From the NCBI GenBank assembly GCA_030737835.1, contig JAUJYN010000027.1, forward strand, positions 1,178,001 to 1,242,000: a stretch of 64,000 nucleotides of DNA, written 5' to 3'. The translations under genes were made by a program, and so were the position numbers. Under the pieces are notes generated by a model, which saw only the letters and a list, made by a program, of their open reading frames with translations, was not told where the DNA came from and did no database searches. Below are positions 35,720 to 46,986 of the stretch, one piece after another (the first letter of the stretch is position 1; every line of letters starts with the position of its first letter). The DNA comes from Acorus gramineus (lineage: Eukaryota; Streptophyta; Magnoliopsida; Acorales; Acoraceae).

Positions 35720-36600
35720 GAGTGGGAGTGGCTGTGGGTGGCTGTGGGTGGCCGTTGGTGGCGGTTGGAGGCGGTTGGAGGCCGTTGGTGGCCGTCGAAG
35801 TGGTGGTGGGCTGTCCCGGGTTGGCTGGCAGGCAGGCAGGGCAGCGTAGGCAGGCGCAAGGCAGGCGCTGTCGGGCATGCTGGCAGGGCAGCGTGGGCGT
35901 GCGTGCCGGCGTGCGCGCGGGAGGAGCTCGATTTGGGCGCATGCAGGCAGCGGCGCGCGCAGGCAGGCAGGCAGGCGCAGGCGGGCGAACTGCGGGCAGG
36001 CGCACTGGGCGCGTGCTGACGGGCTCGCTGGGCGCGTGCGGTCGGGCGTGCTGGGCGCAGTGCGCGGCGTGCGCTGCGCAGGGGCGCGTGGACGAGCGGG
36101 TGGTGTGCGGGTGCTGCGCAGGGGGCGTAGTGCGCGCAGGGTGAGCAGTCGGTGCGAGCAGAGAGTGTGAGCGGGCAGGTGTGCGGGCGCTGCGCTGGGG
36201 CGCAGTGCGGGCGGGTGCACATGCGGGGCACTGCGCTGGGGCGCAGTGCGCGCGGGTGCACCCGGGGCTGGGAGAGCGGGTGATGCGAGCGGGTGGTGCG
36301 CGCGGGGTGCGAGCGGGTGGTGCGCGCGGGGTGCGCGCGGGATGCTGCGATGGGGCGCTGGGCGTGCGGGTGTGCGCGCGGGTTGCTGCGCTGGGGCGCA
36401 GTGAGCGCGCGGTGCACCGGTGGGGGGCTCGGCGGGGTGTCCGGGCGTGCGGGCTGGGCTCGGCCGTGCAACAGGGCGCGCGGGCTGGGGCGCGGCTGTG
36501 CGCCTGGGTCGGATTGCCGTGCGTACGGCTGCCCGGAGGTTCGGGAGTGAGTCGGAGTGCTCGGGCTCGCGTGCGTACAGGCCGTATGTACGCTTGTCCG
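35720..36600 (+). repeat. CpG-rich block of LTR A
   Basis: Starts with tandem GGTGGC/GGTTGGAGGC units, then GCGCG-rich sequence. It lies inside the predicted first intron. Confidence 0.75.
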
Positions 36601-36675
36601 AGTGTTGTGTATTTTAATGTATTTTTTTATTTAATTGTGTAGTTTAATCACCGATTTGATTACCCTATTTTGTAG

Positions 36676-36711
36676 ATCTTGACAGACGGTCGCGCGATGA
36701 CCCGATCATCG
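36676..36711 (+). other. 36-nt micro-exon (predicted) in LTR A
   Basis: Preceded by TTGTAG and followed by GTGAGT. Same length as the other copies despite five or so substitutions. Confidence 0.6.
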
Positions 36712-37149
36712 GTGAGTGGGACAATCCAACCCAGTAGGGAGGCATTATATGCACTTGGGCGTGTACCATCCTCCCCTGGGGCACCATGGATTTATATTAA
36801 CTTGTTGTAATGTGTAATCCATGCAAGCATGATAAAAATGTAGTATGCATGCTACCCTAGACTTTGTATGTTAGGGACTTGCACCCTTAGGATATGTGTA
36901 AGAGCCGTGCATCCTGTCACCTTGTTATCATTCTAGGAAAGCCTCGACCTATGCATGCGTCCTATTAGTTTGATTATTAAATTAAATGCTAGCATGCCTT
37001 GTATAATATTATAGGGAGGGGCCTTGCGAGGTCAACATTGAGACCCGGGCTAGGGTACTCCGTGTTCCTTGTTTGGTTGTCGGGATGTCCTATATCGGGA
37101 CCTCATGCTGCCCTCCCAAGGTTTCTTTCCCAATAATATTATACCCTTG

Positions 37150-37172
37150 TTATTATTATTATTATTATTATA
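37150..37172 (+). repeat. TTA microsatellite
   Basis: ATT/TTA repeats in LTR A just upstream of the dyads. Confidence 0.9.
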
Positions 37173-37206
37173 TATGTTCCCCGCATCTTGGTTATGCGCC
37201 CTGGAG

Positions 37207-37270
37207 GAATTCTGAAGAATTCATGACATTAGAGTTGTTGAGATGTGTTGTCTGCGGATCCGAGTGGATC
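37207..37270 (+). promoter_or_regulatory. Paired dyad elements of LTR A
   Basis: GAATTC-TGAA-GAATTC at 37207-37222, and GATCC-GAGT-GGATC at 37257-37270. Both dyads recur at the same relative place in nearly all LTR copies. They may be protein-binding sites or RNA stems. Confidence 0.55.
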
Positions 37271-37476
37271 ATATGCGATGGATAGGCTGTTCTGTTCCCT
37301 TCGTTGGATCCGTGTAGAGACTGCCCCGGCGTTGGAAAGGCTGTCCCGTGCAGGGGCTCCCATCAGTAGGCACCTCCTGATTTGGGACGGACTGTGCTGA
37401 ATGTGGGGGTGGCCAAACGGCCTACGGAGTGGGGAGAGACTATCGGTGGACCAAGGGTGACCATCAGCCTAGTCAG

Positions 37477-37730
37477 TCCCAACATCCTATGTCACCCATA
37501 GAAGGGTGAGGGTGAGGGTGTGGTGGGTCGGCGATGTAGCGACCCACTGGATTGTAAGTCCCAATATCCTATGTCACCTATTGAGGGGTGAGGGTGAGGG
37601 TGTAGTGGGTTGGCGATAGCGACCCACTGGATTTGTGTAGTCAGTCCCAATATCCTTTGTCACCTATTGAGTGGTGAGGGTGAGGGTGTAGTGGGTTGGC
37701 GGTAGCGACCCACTGGATTGTTTAGTTGTT
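37477..37730 (+). repeat. Three stem-loop/G-run modules of LTR A
   Basis: Three units of roughly 80 bp. Each has a TCACC...GGTGA dyad, GGGTGAGGGTGAGGGTG (four G-runs with the following GGG), and a stem-loop such as GTGGGTCG-GCGATGTAG-CGACCCAC at 37523-37547. Confidence 0.8.
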
Positions 37731-37857
37731 GCCATTTTGTGGCTTTTAATAATGAGATTGTGGATTAATAATATCTGGTGGTTAATATAATTGTGATGCA
37801 TGGGTTATGCTATTCACTGAGCGTGTGGCTCACCCCTCACATAATATTATTCTCCAG

Positions 37858-37885
37858 TGTCATCTGAGTCGGATCTGGAGGAAGA
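37858..37885 (+). other. Terminal acidic exon of LTR A, split by LTR B
   Basis: Starts after TTCTCCAG. The remaining codons and the TAG are at 47522-47546 beyond solo LTR B. Ignoring the insertion, the exon has the standard 16-codon length. Confidence 0.5.
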
Positions 37886-38314
37886 TGTTATATATGTGTC
37901 ACTTTTAACCTTCTGGTAACCGTTGGGACATTCTGGCAGTTTTTTGATTTTTTTCGTTTTTCGATCGGAACCGATAAAATTTCGGGCTGTTAGCTATCGC
38001 CCTGAGATTGAGGGCTCCGATTGAAAATCTAACTGCATATTATGTGCCCTGGTGCCATTCCAATTCACTCACGAAAATTTCGTCGAATTCCGGTACGTTT
38101 CAGAATTTCACAATTCCAGGGCGTATCCGGGTTTTGTCCGGGCGAAAAGTCATTGGGAGACTTTGACTTGGTCAATGTGGACCCTTGACTTGGTCAAATG
38201 ATTTTGGATTTTTGTGTGGTTGGGTTGACTAGGGTCAAACCACACTTAAGCCTCCCTAAGCTAGCTTAAACCCTAATTAACCTAACTTAGCCTAATCTAA
38301 ATGAGGTTTGACTT

Positions 38315-38322
38315 TATATAAG
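38315..38322 (+). promoter_or_regulatory. TATA box of LTR B
   Basis: TATATAAG about 430 bp inside the U3 end, followed by the pyrimidine-rich leader. Confidence 0.6.
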
Positions 38323-38699
38323 TGGAATCTAAAAGTGCCATGCACTATTCATTGTCTTCTCCAACTCTTTTTCTCACTCCCCCTCTCTCTTTTTCAAGCT
38401 TTTGAGCCACCTAGGGTCCTCAAAGCTTAAAACCTAAATCATAGAAAGGCTAGATCGGGTCCCGATCTACGCCCCTGCGTTCTCGAATTCGAATTCCGAG
38501 AAGTTTGGCCCCTTCATCCCCCCTCTTTTCTCCCCTGATTTGGGCCATTTCGAGGGCCAAGGGAGATCCCGGCATTGGAGGCCTTTGGGGAGAGGTTTCG
38601 GTGCGCGGAGAGCAACCGAACTTCCCTTCTTTCCCTTGGTAAGCCCTTTTTCCTTTCCTTTCTTGCTTAGATGCTTGTTAGGAGGGTGGATTTGAGGTT

Positions 38700-39730
38700 G
38701 GGTGGTGGTCGGCGGCTGTGGGTGGCCGTTGGTGGCCGGTGAGAGGAGTTTGGGTGGTCGGGCAGGGTGTTAGGCAGTCCCGGGCAGGGAGGTTGGCTGT
38801 CCCGGGTGGGCTGGCAGCGGGCGCAGCAGGCAGGCGCACCAGATTGCCGAGCGCGCGAGCGTGCGCGCGGGCGTGCGCTCGGGGGGTGCAGGGGGAGGCG
38901 TGCTAGGTAGGAGGTGCTCGGGCATCAGGCGGGCAGTGCCCGGGCGTGCAGGCGAGCAGTGCTCGGGCCACTCGGAGATGCGCGCAGGCAAGCAGCGTGG
39001 GCAGCAGAGCGGGCAGGTTGGCAGGCGCGCTGGGCGCGTGCTGCCAGGCGCGCTGGGCGCGTGTTGCACGGGCGTGCGCGTGGGCGCTGGGTGAGGGTCC
39101 CAGGTGTTGGGCGCTGGGCGCTGGGTCGCAGATGCTGGGCGTGCTGGGCATGCTGGCTGTGTTGGGCGTTGGGCGCTGGGGCTCTGGGCACTGAGCACGG
39201 TGCAGGAGCATGCACGCGGGGCGCTGGACAGAGGCGTAGGCGTGCGCGCGGTGGGGTGAGCAGTGGGTGCGCGCGGGTGGGTGCGCGTGCGGGGCGCTGC
39301 GCGCGGGTGCACCGGTGCGGGGCTGGTCGAGCGGATGGTGCGAACCGGTGGTGCGCGCGGGGTGCGCGCGGAGCGAGGCGAGGGCAGCGGAGGTGCGCGC
39401 GGGGTGCGCGCAGGGTGAGGTGCTGGGCGCGCGGGGCGTGCGGTGTGCTCGCGGGCCAGCGCGGGGCGTGCGGTGTGCTCGCGGGCCAGCGCGGGGCGTG
39501 CGGGGTGCGCGCGGGCTGCTGCGATGGGGCGCAGTGGGCGCGCGGGGCACCCGGGTGGCTCGGCTGCATGTCCAGATGTTCGGGCAGGGGCCCGGCGGTG
39601 CGCCTGGGTGCACGGGCTAGGGCGCGGCGATGCATCCGAGGGCGGGTGGCCGTGCGGGTGGTTGCCGGGAGTGCGGGGGTGAGTCGGGGTGCTCGGGCTA
39701 ATGTGCGTACGGGCCGTATGTACGTTTGCC
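38700..39730 (+). repeat. CpG-rich block of LTR B
   Basis: One kilobase of GC-rich sequence including a perfect short tandem duplication of about 35 bp near 39430-39500 (GGCGTGCGGTGTGCTCGCGG). Confidence 0.75.
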
Positions 39731-39815
39731 CGAGTGTTGGGTACTTTTTAGAGTGTTTTGTGTATTTTGTGGTATTTGTGTATTATACTCACCATTTTAA
39801 ATACATGTCTTGCAG

Positions 39816-39851
39816 ATCTTGACGGACGGTCGCGCGACGACCCAGATACCG
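39816..39851 (+). other. 36-nt micro-exon (predicted) in LTR B
   Basis: CTTGCAG before, GTGAGT after. Confidence 0.6.
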
Positions 39852-40200
39852 GTGAGTGGGACGATCCAACCCAGTAGGGAGGCGTTACATGCACTTGGGC
39901 ATGTACCGTCCTCCCCTGGGGCACCATAGTAAATATTGTTATATATGTGTCACTTTTAGCCTGCTGGTAACCGTTGGAGCATTCTGGCAGTTTTTCATTT
40001 TTTTTTTGGTTTTCGATCGGAACCGCTTATTTCTGGACTGTTAGCTATCGTCCTGAGTTAGAGGACTCCGATTGGAAATCTAACTACATATTTGGTGTCC
40101 TGGTGCCATTTTAGGCCTCTCACGAAAATTTCATCGAATTCCGGCAACGTTTCTGAAATTTCGCAGTTCCGGGGCGTATCCAGGTATTTTAAGTGACTCG

Positions 40201-40210
40201 CTATATAAGT
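40201..40210 (+). promoter_or_regulatory. TATA box of LTR C
   Basis: CTATATAAGT about 265 bp from the LTR start; GAGATCTAAA follows, as in LTR D. Confidence 0.65.
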
Positions 40211-40559
40211 GAGATCTAAAAATCTGATTGGCACTATTCATCATCCCTACGAAAAAGCTTTCTCTCCCCTTCTCCATTTTTCAAGCTTTTGAGCCCCTTA
40301 GAGCCCTCAAAGCTTAAAACCTAAAGCATAAGAAGTGTAGATCGGGTCCCGATCTACACCCCGGTGCTTTCAAATTCGAATTCCGGTGAGTTTTGCCCCT
40401 CCATCCCCCTCTCTTCTCCTCTGATTTGGGCCAATTCGAGGGCCAAGGAAGATCCCGGCGTTGGAGGCCTTTGGGGAAAGGTTTCGGTGCGCGGAGAGCA
40501 ACCGGACTTCCCTTCCTCCCCTTTGGTAAGCCTTCTTTCCTCTCTTTCCTTGCATAGAT

Positions 40560-41320
40560 GTATGTTAGGGGGGTGGATTTGGAGTTGGGTGGTGGTCGGC
40601 GGCGGTGGGTGGCCGTCAGAGGGCTGTTGGTGGCGGTTGGAGGCGGTTGGAGGCGGTTGGGGGCCGTCGGAGTGGTGGTTGGTGTCTCGGGCGGGCTGGC
40701 AGGCTGTCCCGGGCAGGCCGGCAGGCAGTGCAGTAGGCGGAGCAGATGGCAGGGCGTGCGCGCGGATGGAGCTGGGCGCTGGGCGTGCGCGCGGATGGAG
40801 CTGGGCGCTGGGCGCGGGTGCTGGGCGCTGGGCGCTGGCGGGCGCAGTTGGGCGAACAGTCGCGCGCGGGTGCGTGTGCGCGGGTGCGCGCGGAGTGGTC
40901 CCGCAGGTGCGCGCGGGTGCTGGCGCGAGCGGGGGTGTGCGCGGGAGTGCGCACGGGTGCGCGCGGGCGCGCGCGGGCGTGCGCGCGCGCGGCAGGGCAC
41001 CTGGGCACTGTGCCTGGGTGCGGGGCAGGGCGCCTGGGCATGCGCCTGGGCACGGAGCTAGGGACCAGTGCGTGCGCATGCTGGGGCGTGCGTGCAGTGC
41101 GCGCGGAGGCGCGCTAGGCTGGACGAGCGGTGAGCGTGCATGCGGCAGTGCGTCGGGGCGCGCGGGGCAGACGCGCGGCAGTGCCCCGATGGTGCCGGGG
41201 TGTGTGCGTGCGTGCGCATTCGTGCGTGCGGATGCGGGTGGCCGTGCGTGCGGCTGCCCGGGGGGTTCGGGAGTGAGTTGGGGGGCTCGGACTCGCGTGT
41301 GTACAGGCCGTATGTACGCT
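40560..41320 (+). repeat. CpG-rich block of LTR C
   Basis: Includes long alternating GC/GT stretches near 40950-40995, the composition that favours Z-DNA. Confidence 0.75.
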
Positions 41321-41421
41321 TGTCTGAGTGTTGGGTATTTTAGTGTATTTTTGTGTATTTTTAGTGTATTTTTGGGGTATTTGTGTATTTTACTCACCAA
41401 GTTGATTACCCTATCTTGCAG

Positions 41422-41457
41422 ATCTTAACGGACGGTCGCGCGTCGACCCAATCTCCG
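41422..41457 (+). other. 36-nt micro-exon (predicted) in LTR C
   Basis: CTTGCAG before, GTGAGT after. Confidence 0.6.
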
Positions 41458-42217
41458 GTGAGTGGGACGATCCAACCCAGTAGGGAGGCGCTACATGCAC
41501 TTGGGCGTGTACCGTCCTCCCCTGGGGCACCATAGTAAATATTAACCTGTTTAATATGAAAAGCTATGAAAGCATGATAATCTGTAGTATGCATGCCACC
41601 CTAGATTTGTATGCTAGGGACTTATACCCTTAGGACCCGTATAAGAGCCATGCACCCTGTTATCATGTTTCCATGCTAGGAAAGCCCCGACCGATGCATG
41701 TTCCCATTTAGTTTTTTTATTTAAATAAAATGCGAGCATGTGATTATTAGCCTGTTTTAGCAATATCATAGGGGAGGGGCCTCGCGAGGACAGCGGTGAG
41801 ACCCGGGCTAGGGTACTCCGTGTTCCTTGTTTGGTTGTCGGGATGTCCTATATTGGGACCTCACGCTGCCCTCCCAAGGTTTCTTTCCCCGTTAATATTC
41901 CAACCTTGCTATAACTATTATGCATGTTCCCCGCATCTTGGTTATGCGCCCTGGAGGAATTCTGAAGAATTCATGACACCAGAGTTGTTAGGATGAGTTG
42001 TCTGCGGATCCGAGTGGATCATATGCGATGGATAGGCTGTTCTGTTCCCTTCGTTGGATCCGTGTAGAGACTACCCCGGCGTTGGAAAGGTCGTCCCGTG
42101 CAGGGGCTCCCATCAGTAGGCGCCTCCTGATTTGGTAGAAGGACTGTGCTGAATGTGGGAGTGGCCAAACGACCTACGGAGTGGGGAGAGACTATCGGTG
42201 GACCAAGGGTGACCAAC

Positions 42218-42500
42218 AGCCTAGTCAGTCCCAAGAGCCTAGGTCACCCATTGAGGGGTGAGGGTGAGGGTGTAGCGGGTGGCGGTAGCGGCCCGCTGGT
42301 TTTGTGTATTTAGTCCCAATATCCTATGTCACCCATTGGAGAGTGAGGGTGAGGGTATGGTGGGCCGACGATGTGGCGACCCACTGGATTGTGTAAGGAT
42401 GATTATGAGCCTATTAAGTCCCAACATCTTTGGTCACCTATTGAGGGTGAGGGTGAGGATATGGCGGTTCAGCGATGTGACGAACCCCCGGATTTGTGTT
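42218..42500 (+). repeat. Stem-loop/G-run modules of LTR C
   Basis: Three modules with GGGTGAGGGTGAGGGT or GAGGGTGAGG runs, each followed by a short stem-loop around GCGATG or GGCGGTAG. Confidence 0.75.
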
Positions 42501-42636
42501 GTTTATGCCATTTTGTGGCTTGAGTAATGTGATTGCGGATTAATAATATCTGGTTGTGGTTAATATAAGCTGTGATGCATGGGTTGTGCTGTTCACTGAG
42601 CGTGTGGCTCACCCCTCGCATAATATTTTTCTCCAG

Positions 42637-42689
42637 TGTCATCTGAGTCGGATCTGGAGGAGGAGCTCCCCGAGGGACTTCATCAGTAG
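42637..42689 (+). other. Terminal acidic exon (predicted) in LTR C
   Basis: Acceptor TTTTTCTCCAG, 16 codons rich in Glu, TAG at 42687-42689. Confidence 0.55.
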
Positions 42690-43721
42690 CGGAGTAGCGC
42701 CACGTCCCGCGAGTATCAGAGGCTATCAGCATCCCTTTCGCTTGTATGTATTATATTCCGTGCTTGGGCACGTGTTTGTATATTATTTGGATGTCTTTGT
42801 ATATATTGGCTCTCACAGGACAGTTGATTATGTATCGAGCCTGTAATATGTTTTTGGATTACAGATTCAGTCTTTTAGCTTCCGCATTTGGTGTATATAT
42901 TATGTCAGCCCTGCTTTTATCTGTGTAGTCATTTTTAGCTGTTGTGTGAGTATGTTATTGAACTCTTGTTACTGATATCATATATACACTTGCCGCGTCC
43001 CGGGAACGGCCGGCTCTGGGGCGTGACAAATATTAACCTGTTTAATATGGAAACTATGAAAGCATGATAATCTGTAGTATGCATGCCACCCTAGATTTGT
43101 ATGCTAGGGACTTATACCCTTAGGACCCGTATAAGAACCATGCACCCTGTTATCATGTTTCCATGCTAGGAAAGCCCCGACCGATGCACGTTCCCATTTA
43201 GTTTAATTTGTTTAAATAAAATGCAAGCATGTGATTATTAGCCTGTCTTAGTGAATATTATAGGGGAGGGGCCTCGCGAGGACAGCGGTGAGACCCGGGC
43301 TAGGGTACTCCGTGTTCCTTGTTTGGTTGTCGGGATGTCCTATATCGGGACCTCACGCTGCCCTCCCAAGGATTCTTTCCCCGTTAATATTCCAACCTCT
43401 TTATTATTATAATGCATGTTTCCCCGCATCCTGGTTATCCGCCCTGTTGGAATTCTGAAGAATTCAAGGCATTAGAGTTGTAGAGATGTGTGGTCGGCGG
43501 ATCTGAGTGGATCATATGCGTATGGATAGGCTGTTCTGTTTCCCTTCGTTGGATCCGTGTAGAGACTGCCCCAGCGTTGGAAAGGCCGTCCCTTCCGAGG
43601 GCTCCCATCAGTAGGCGCCTCCCGATATTTGTGACGGACTGTGCTGAAGTTGTGGGTGAAGGCCAAGCGGCCTACGGAGTGGAGGAGAGACTATCGGTGG
43701 ACCAAGGGTGACCAACAGCCT

Positions 43722-43920
43722 AGTCAGTCCCAATATCCTATGTCACCCATAGAAGGGTGAGGGTGAGGGTGTGGTGGGTCAGCAATGGGGTGACCCACTG
43801 GTTGTGGAATTGTGGTCTAAGGATGATTATTAGATTAGTATGTCCCAATATCCTATGTCACCTATTGAGGGGTGAGGGTGAGGGTGTGGTGGTTCGGCGA
43901 TGTACGAACCACTGGATTTA
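43722..43920 (+). repeat. Stem-loop/G-run modules of LTR B
   Basis: Two modules. The stems are GTGGGTCA...TGACCCAC (43774-43798) and GTGGTTCG...CGAACCAC (43889-43912), each differing from the common stem by matching changes in both arms. Confidence 0.8.
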
Positions 43921-44038
43921 TGATGTTATGCCACTTTGAGGCTGGTTGTTGTTTAATTGTGGTTAATATAGCTGTGATGCATGGGTTGTGCTGTTCACTG
44001 AGCGTGTGGCTCACCCCTCGCACAATTGTTTTCTCCAG

Positions 44039-44091
44039 TTGCCACTGAGCCAGATCAGCAGGAGGAGCCTTCCGAGGGATTCTTTCAGTAG
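44039..44091 (+). other. Terminal acidic exon (predicted) in LTR B
   Basis: Acceptor TTTTCTCCAG, 16 codons, TAG at 44089-44091. About half the codons differ from LTR C, with the length unchanged. Confidence 0.55.
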
Positions 44092-44568
44092 CGGAGCAGC
44101 GCTACGTCCCGCGAGTGTTAGAGGCTATCAGCATCCCTTTTTTGCTGTATGTATTTATTTCCATGCTTGAGCATGCGTTTGTATATATTCAGTTGTATAT
44201 TGTGTATATTGGCTCTCACAGGACAGATGATTGTGTATCGAGTCTGTAGTATGTTTTATTTACAGATTCACTCTTTCGCTTCCGCATTTGGTGTATATAT
44301 CATGTCTGTTATATATGTGTCACTTTTAGCCTGCTGGTAACCGTTGGAGCGTTCTGGCAGTTTTTCGTTTTTTTCGGTTTTCGATCGGAACCGCTAATTT
44401 TTGGACTGTTAGCTATCGTCCTGAGTTAGAGGACTCCGATTGGAAATCTAACTGCATATTTGGTGTCCTGGTGCCATTTTAGGCCTCTCACGAAAATTTC
44501 ATCGAATTCCGGTAACGTTTCCAAAATTTCACAGTTTCGGGGCGTATCCGGGTATTTTAAGTGACTCG

Positions 44569-44578
44569 CTATATAAAT
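44569..44578 (+). promoter_or_regulatory. TATA box of LTR D
   Basis: CTATATAAAT at the same distance from the LTR start as in LTR C. Confidence 0.65.
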
Positions 44579-44949
44579 GAGATCTAATTTTCGAGTGGCA
44601 CTATTCATCATCCCTACCACTTTACTTTTCTCTCTCCTCTCTCTCTTTTTCTCCCTTTTGAGCCCCCTAGAGCCCTCAAAGCTTAAAACCTAAAGCATAG
44701 GAAGTGTAGATCGGGTCCCGATCTACACCCCGGTGCTTTCAAATTCGAATTCCGGCGAGTTTTGCCCCTCCATCCCCCCTCTCTTCTCCTCAGATCCGAG
44801 CCATTTCGGAGGTGGGAGTAGATCCGGGCGGTGGAAGCCTTTTGGGAAATGTTTCGGTGCGCGGAGAGCGACCGGACTTCCCTTCCTCCCCTTGGTAAGC
44901 CTCTTTCCTCTCTTTTTCATGCTTAGATGTATGTTAGGAGGTCGGATTT

Positions 44950-45615
44950 GGGGTTGGGAGGCGGTTGGCGGCGGTGGGCGGCCGTCGGAGGGCTGTGGGA
45001 GGTGGTCGGAGGCCTTGGGGTGGCCGGTGGTGGGAGCTAGGCGGAGCTCGGGCAGGCAGCAGCACAGGCAGCAGCACAGGCAGCACAGGCGCAGCAGCTG
45101 GAAGGGGCGAGCGGGCGTGCGCGCGGGCGTGCGCGCGGGTGGCGCTGGGCGCTGGCGGGCGCAGTCGAGCGCGCAGTCGCGCGCGGGTGCGTGCGCGCGG
45201 AGTGGTCGCGCAGGTGCGCGCGGGTGCTGGCGCTAGCGGGGGTGTGCGCGGGAGTGCGCGCGAGCGTGCGCGCGCGTGGGCTGGGCACCTGGGCACTGTG
45301 CCTGGGTGCTGGGTAGGGTGCCTAGGCATGCGCCTGGGCGCGGTGCTGGGGACCAGTGTGCGCGGTGCTGGGGACCAGTGCGCGCGCGTGCCGGGGCGTG
45401 CGTGCAGTGCGCGCGGGGGCGCGCTCGGCTGGACGCGCGGTGCGCGCGGGCGCGCGCGAGCGTGCGCGTGCGTGCGGCAGTGCGTCGAGGCGCGCGGGCG
45501 GTAGCGCGGCGGCGCATCCGGGGGCGGGTGGCCGTGCGAGTGGTTGCCGGGGGTGCGGGAGTGAGCCGGGGTGCTCGGGCTAGCGTGCGTGCGGGTCGTA
45601 TGCACGTTTGCCCGA
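44950..45615 (+). repeat. CpG-rich block of LTR D
   Basis: GC-rich first-intron block beginning with CAGCAGCACAGG repeats near 45056-45100. Confidence 0.75.
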
Positions 45616-45709
45616 GTGTTGGGTGTTTGTTTGTGGGTTTTGTGTATTTTGATGTCTTTGGTAGTAGTTATGGATTTTTAACTCACCATATTGAATGTCT
45701 GTCTTGCAG

Positions 45710-45745
45710 ATCTTGACGGACGGTCGCGCGACGACCCGAACTTCG
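45710..45745 (+). other. 36-nt micro-exon (predicted) in LTR D
   Basis: CTTGCAG before, GTGAGT after. Confidence 0.6.
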
Positions 45746-46689
45746 GTGAGTGGGACAATCCAACCCAGTAGAGAGGCGTTATACACACTTGGGCGTATAC
45801 CGATCTCTCCTGGGGCACCGTGGATTATATTAACCTGTAGTAATATGTATTGCATGTGAGCATGAGTTTAAATACAGAATGCATGCTACCCTAGGCTTTT
45901 ATGTTAGGGACTTGCACCCATAGGATAGGTGTGAGAGCCATGCACCATGTCCCCCTGTTTTCATGCTAGGAAACCTCGGCCTATGCATGCGTCCTACTAG
46001 TTTATTTATTAAATTAAATGCTAGTGTATGTTAAATCGCATGCCTTAGATAATATTATAGGGAGGAGCCTTGCGAGGTCAACATTGAGACCCGTGTTAGG
46101 GTACTCCGTGTTCCTTGTTTGGTTGTCGGGATGTCCTGTATCGGGACCTCATACTGCCCTCCCAGGGTTTCTAGTCCTAGTAATATTATATGTAATGTTG
46201 TATGATTGGTATGATTATTAGCATATTAGTGAATATTATAGGGGAGGGGCCTTGCGAGGACAGCGGTGAGACCCGGGTTAGGGTACTCCGTGTTCCTTGT
46301 TTGGTTGTCGGGGTATCCTATAACGGGAACTCACGCCGCCCTCCCGAGTTCTTTCCCCCAATAATATTACAACCTTGTTTTATTGTAAATGTTCCCCGCA
46401 TCGTGGTTATGCGCCCTGGAGGAACTCTGAAGAGCTCATGACATTTGAGTTGTAGAGATGTGTTGTCGGCGGATCCGAGTGGATCATATGCGTATGGATA
46501 GGCTGTTCTGTTCTCTTCGTTGGATCCGGTAGAGACTACCCCAGCGTTAGAAAGGCCGTCCCTTCCAAGGGTTCCCATCAGTAGGCGCCTCCTGATTTGG
46601 TTTCGGACTGTGCTGAAGTTATGGGTGAAAGCCAAGCGGCCTACGGAGTGGAGGAGAGACTATCGGTGGACCAAGGGTGACCAACAGCC

Positions 46690-46870
46690 TAGTCAGTCCC
46701 AAAATCTTATGTCACCCGTGGTAGGGTGAGGGTGAGGGTGTAGTGGGTTGGCGATGAGCGACCTACTGGATTTGTGAATGGATGATTATCAGTCCCAATA
46801 GCCTATGTCACCCAGTGATGGGTGAGGGTGAGGGTGTGGTGGTTCGGCGAAGTACGAACCACTGGTTTAT
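46690..46870 (+). repeat. Stem-loop/G-run modules of LTR D
   Basis: Two modules. The second has a perfect TCACCCA-GTGA-TGGGTGA dyad at 46808-46825. Confidence 0.78.
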
Positions 46871-46986
46871 GTTGTTATGTCTTGGAAGTTGGATAAATAA
46901 TGGAATTGTGGTAAATATTGTCTGTGATGCATGGGTTGTGCTGTTCACTGAGCGTGTGGCTCACCCCTCGCATATGTTTTCCCCAG

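Larger units (their letters stand above)
39937..43028 (+). mobile_element. Solo LTR C
   Basis: Complete and uninterrupted 3092-bp LTR: TGTTATATATGTGTCA to GGGGCGTGACA, flanked by AATAT (39932-39936 and 43029-43033). It lies inside LTR B just after the second predicted donor. It contains all conserved parts in order and is the best reference copy in the window. One extra T in the leader at its donor would break the exon-1 phase that stays open in A, B and D. Confidence 0.97.

Noticed and set aside
37500..37720. Telomere-like repeat (GGGTGA runs)
   Set aside because: The unit is GGGTGA within an 80-bp module, not the plant telomere TTTAGGG, and it sits at a fixed place inside each LTR.
42218..42500. 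CRISPR-like array of direct repeats
   Set aside because: Units are whole tandem repeats with no unique spacers, within a plant LTR.
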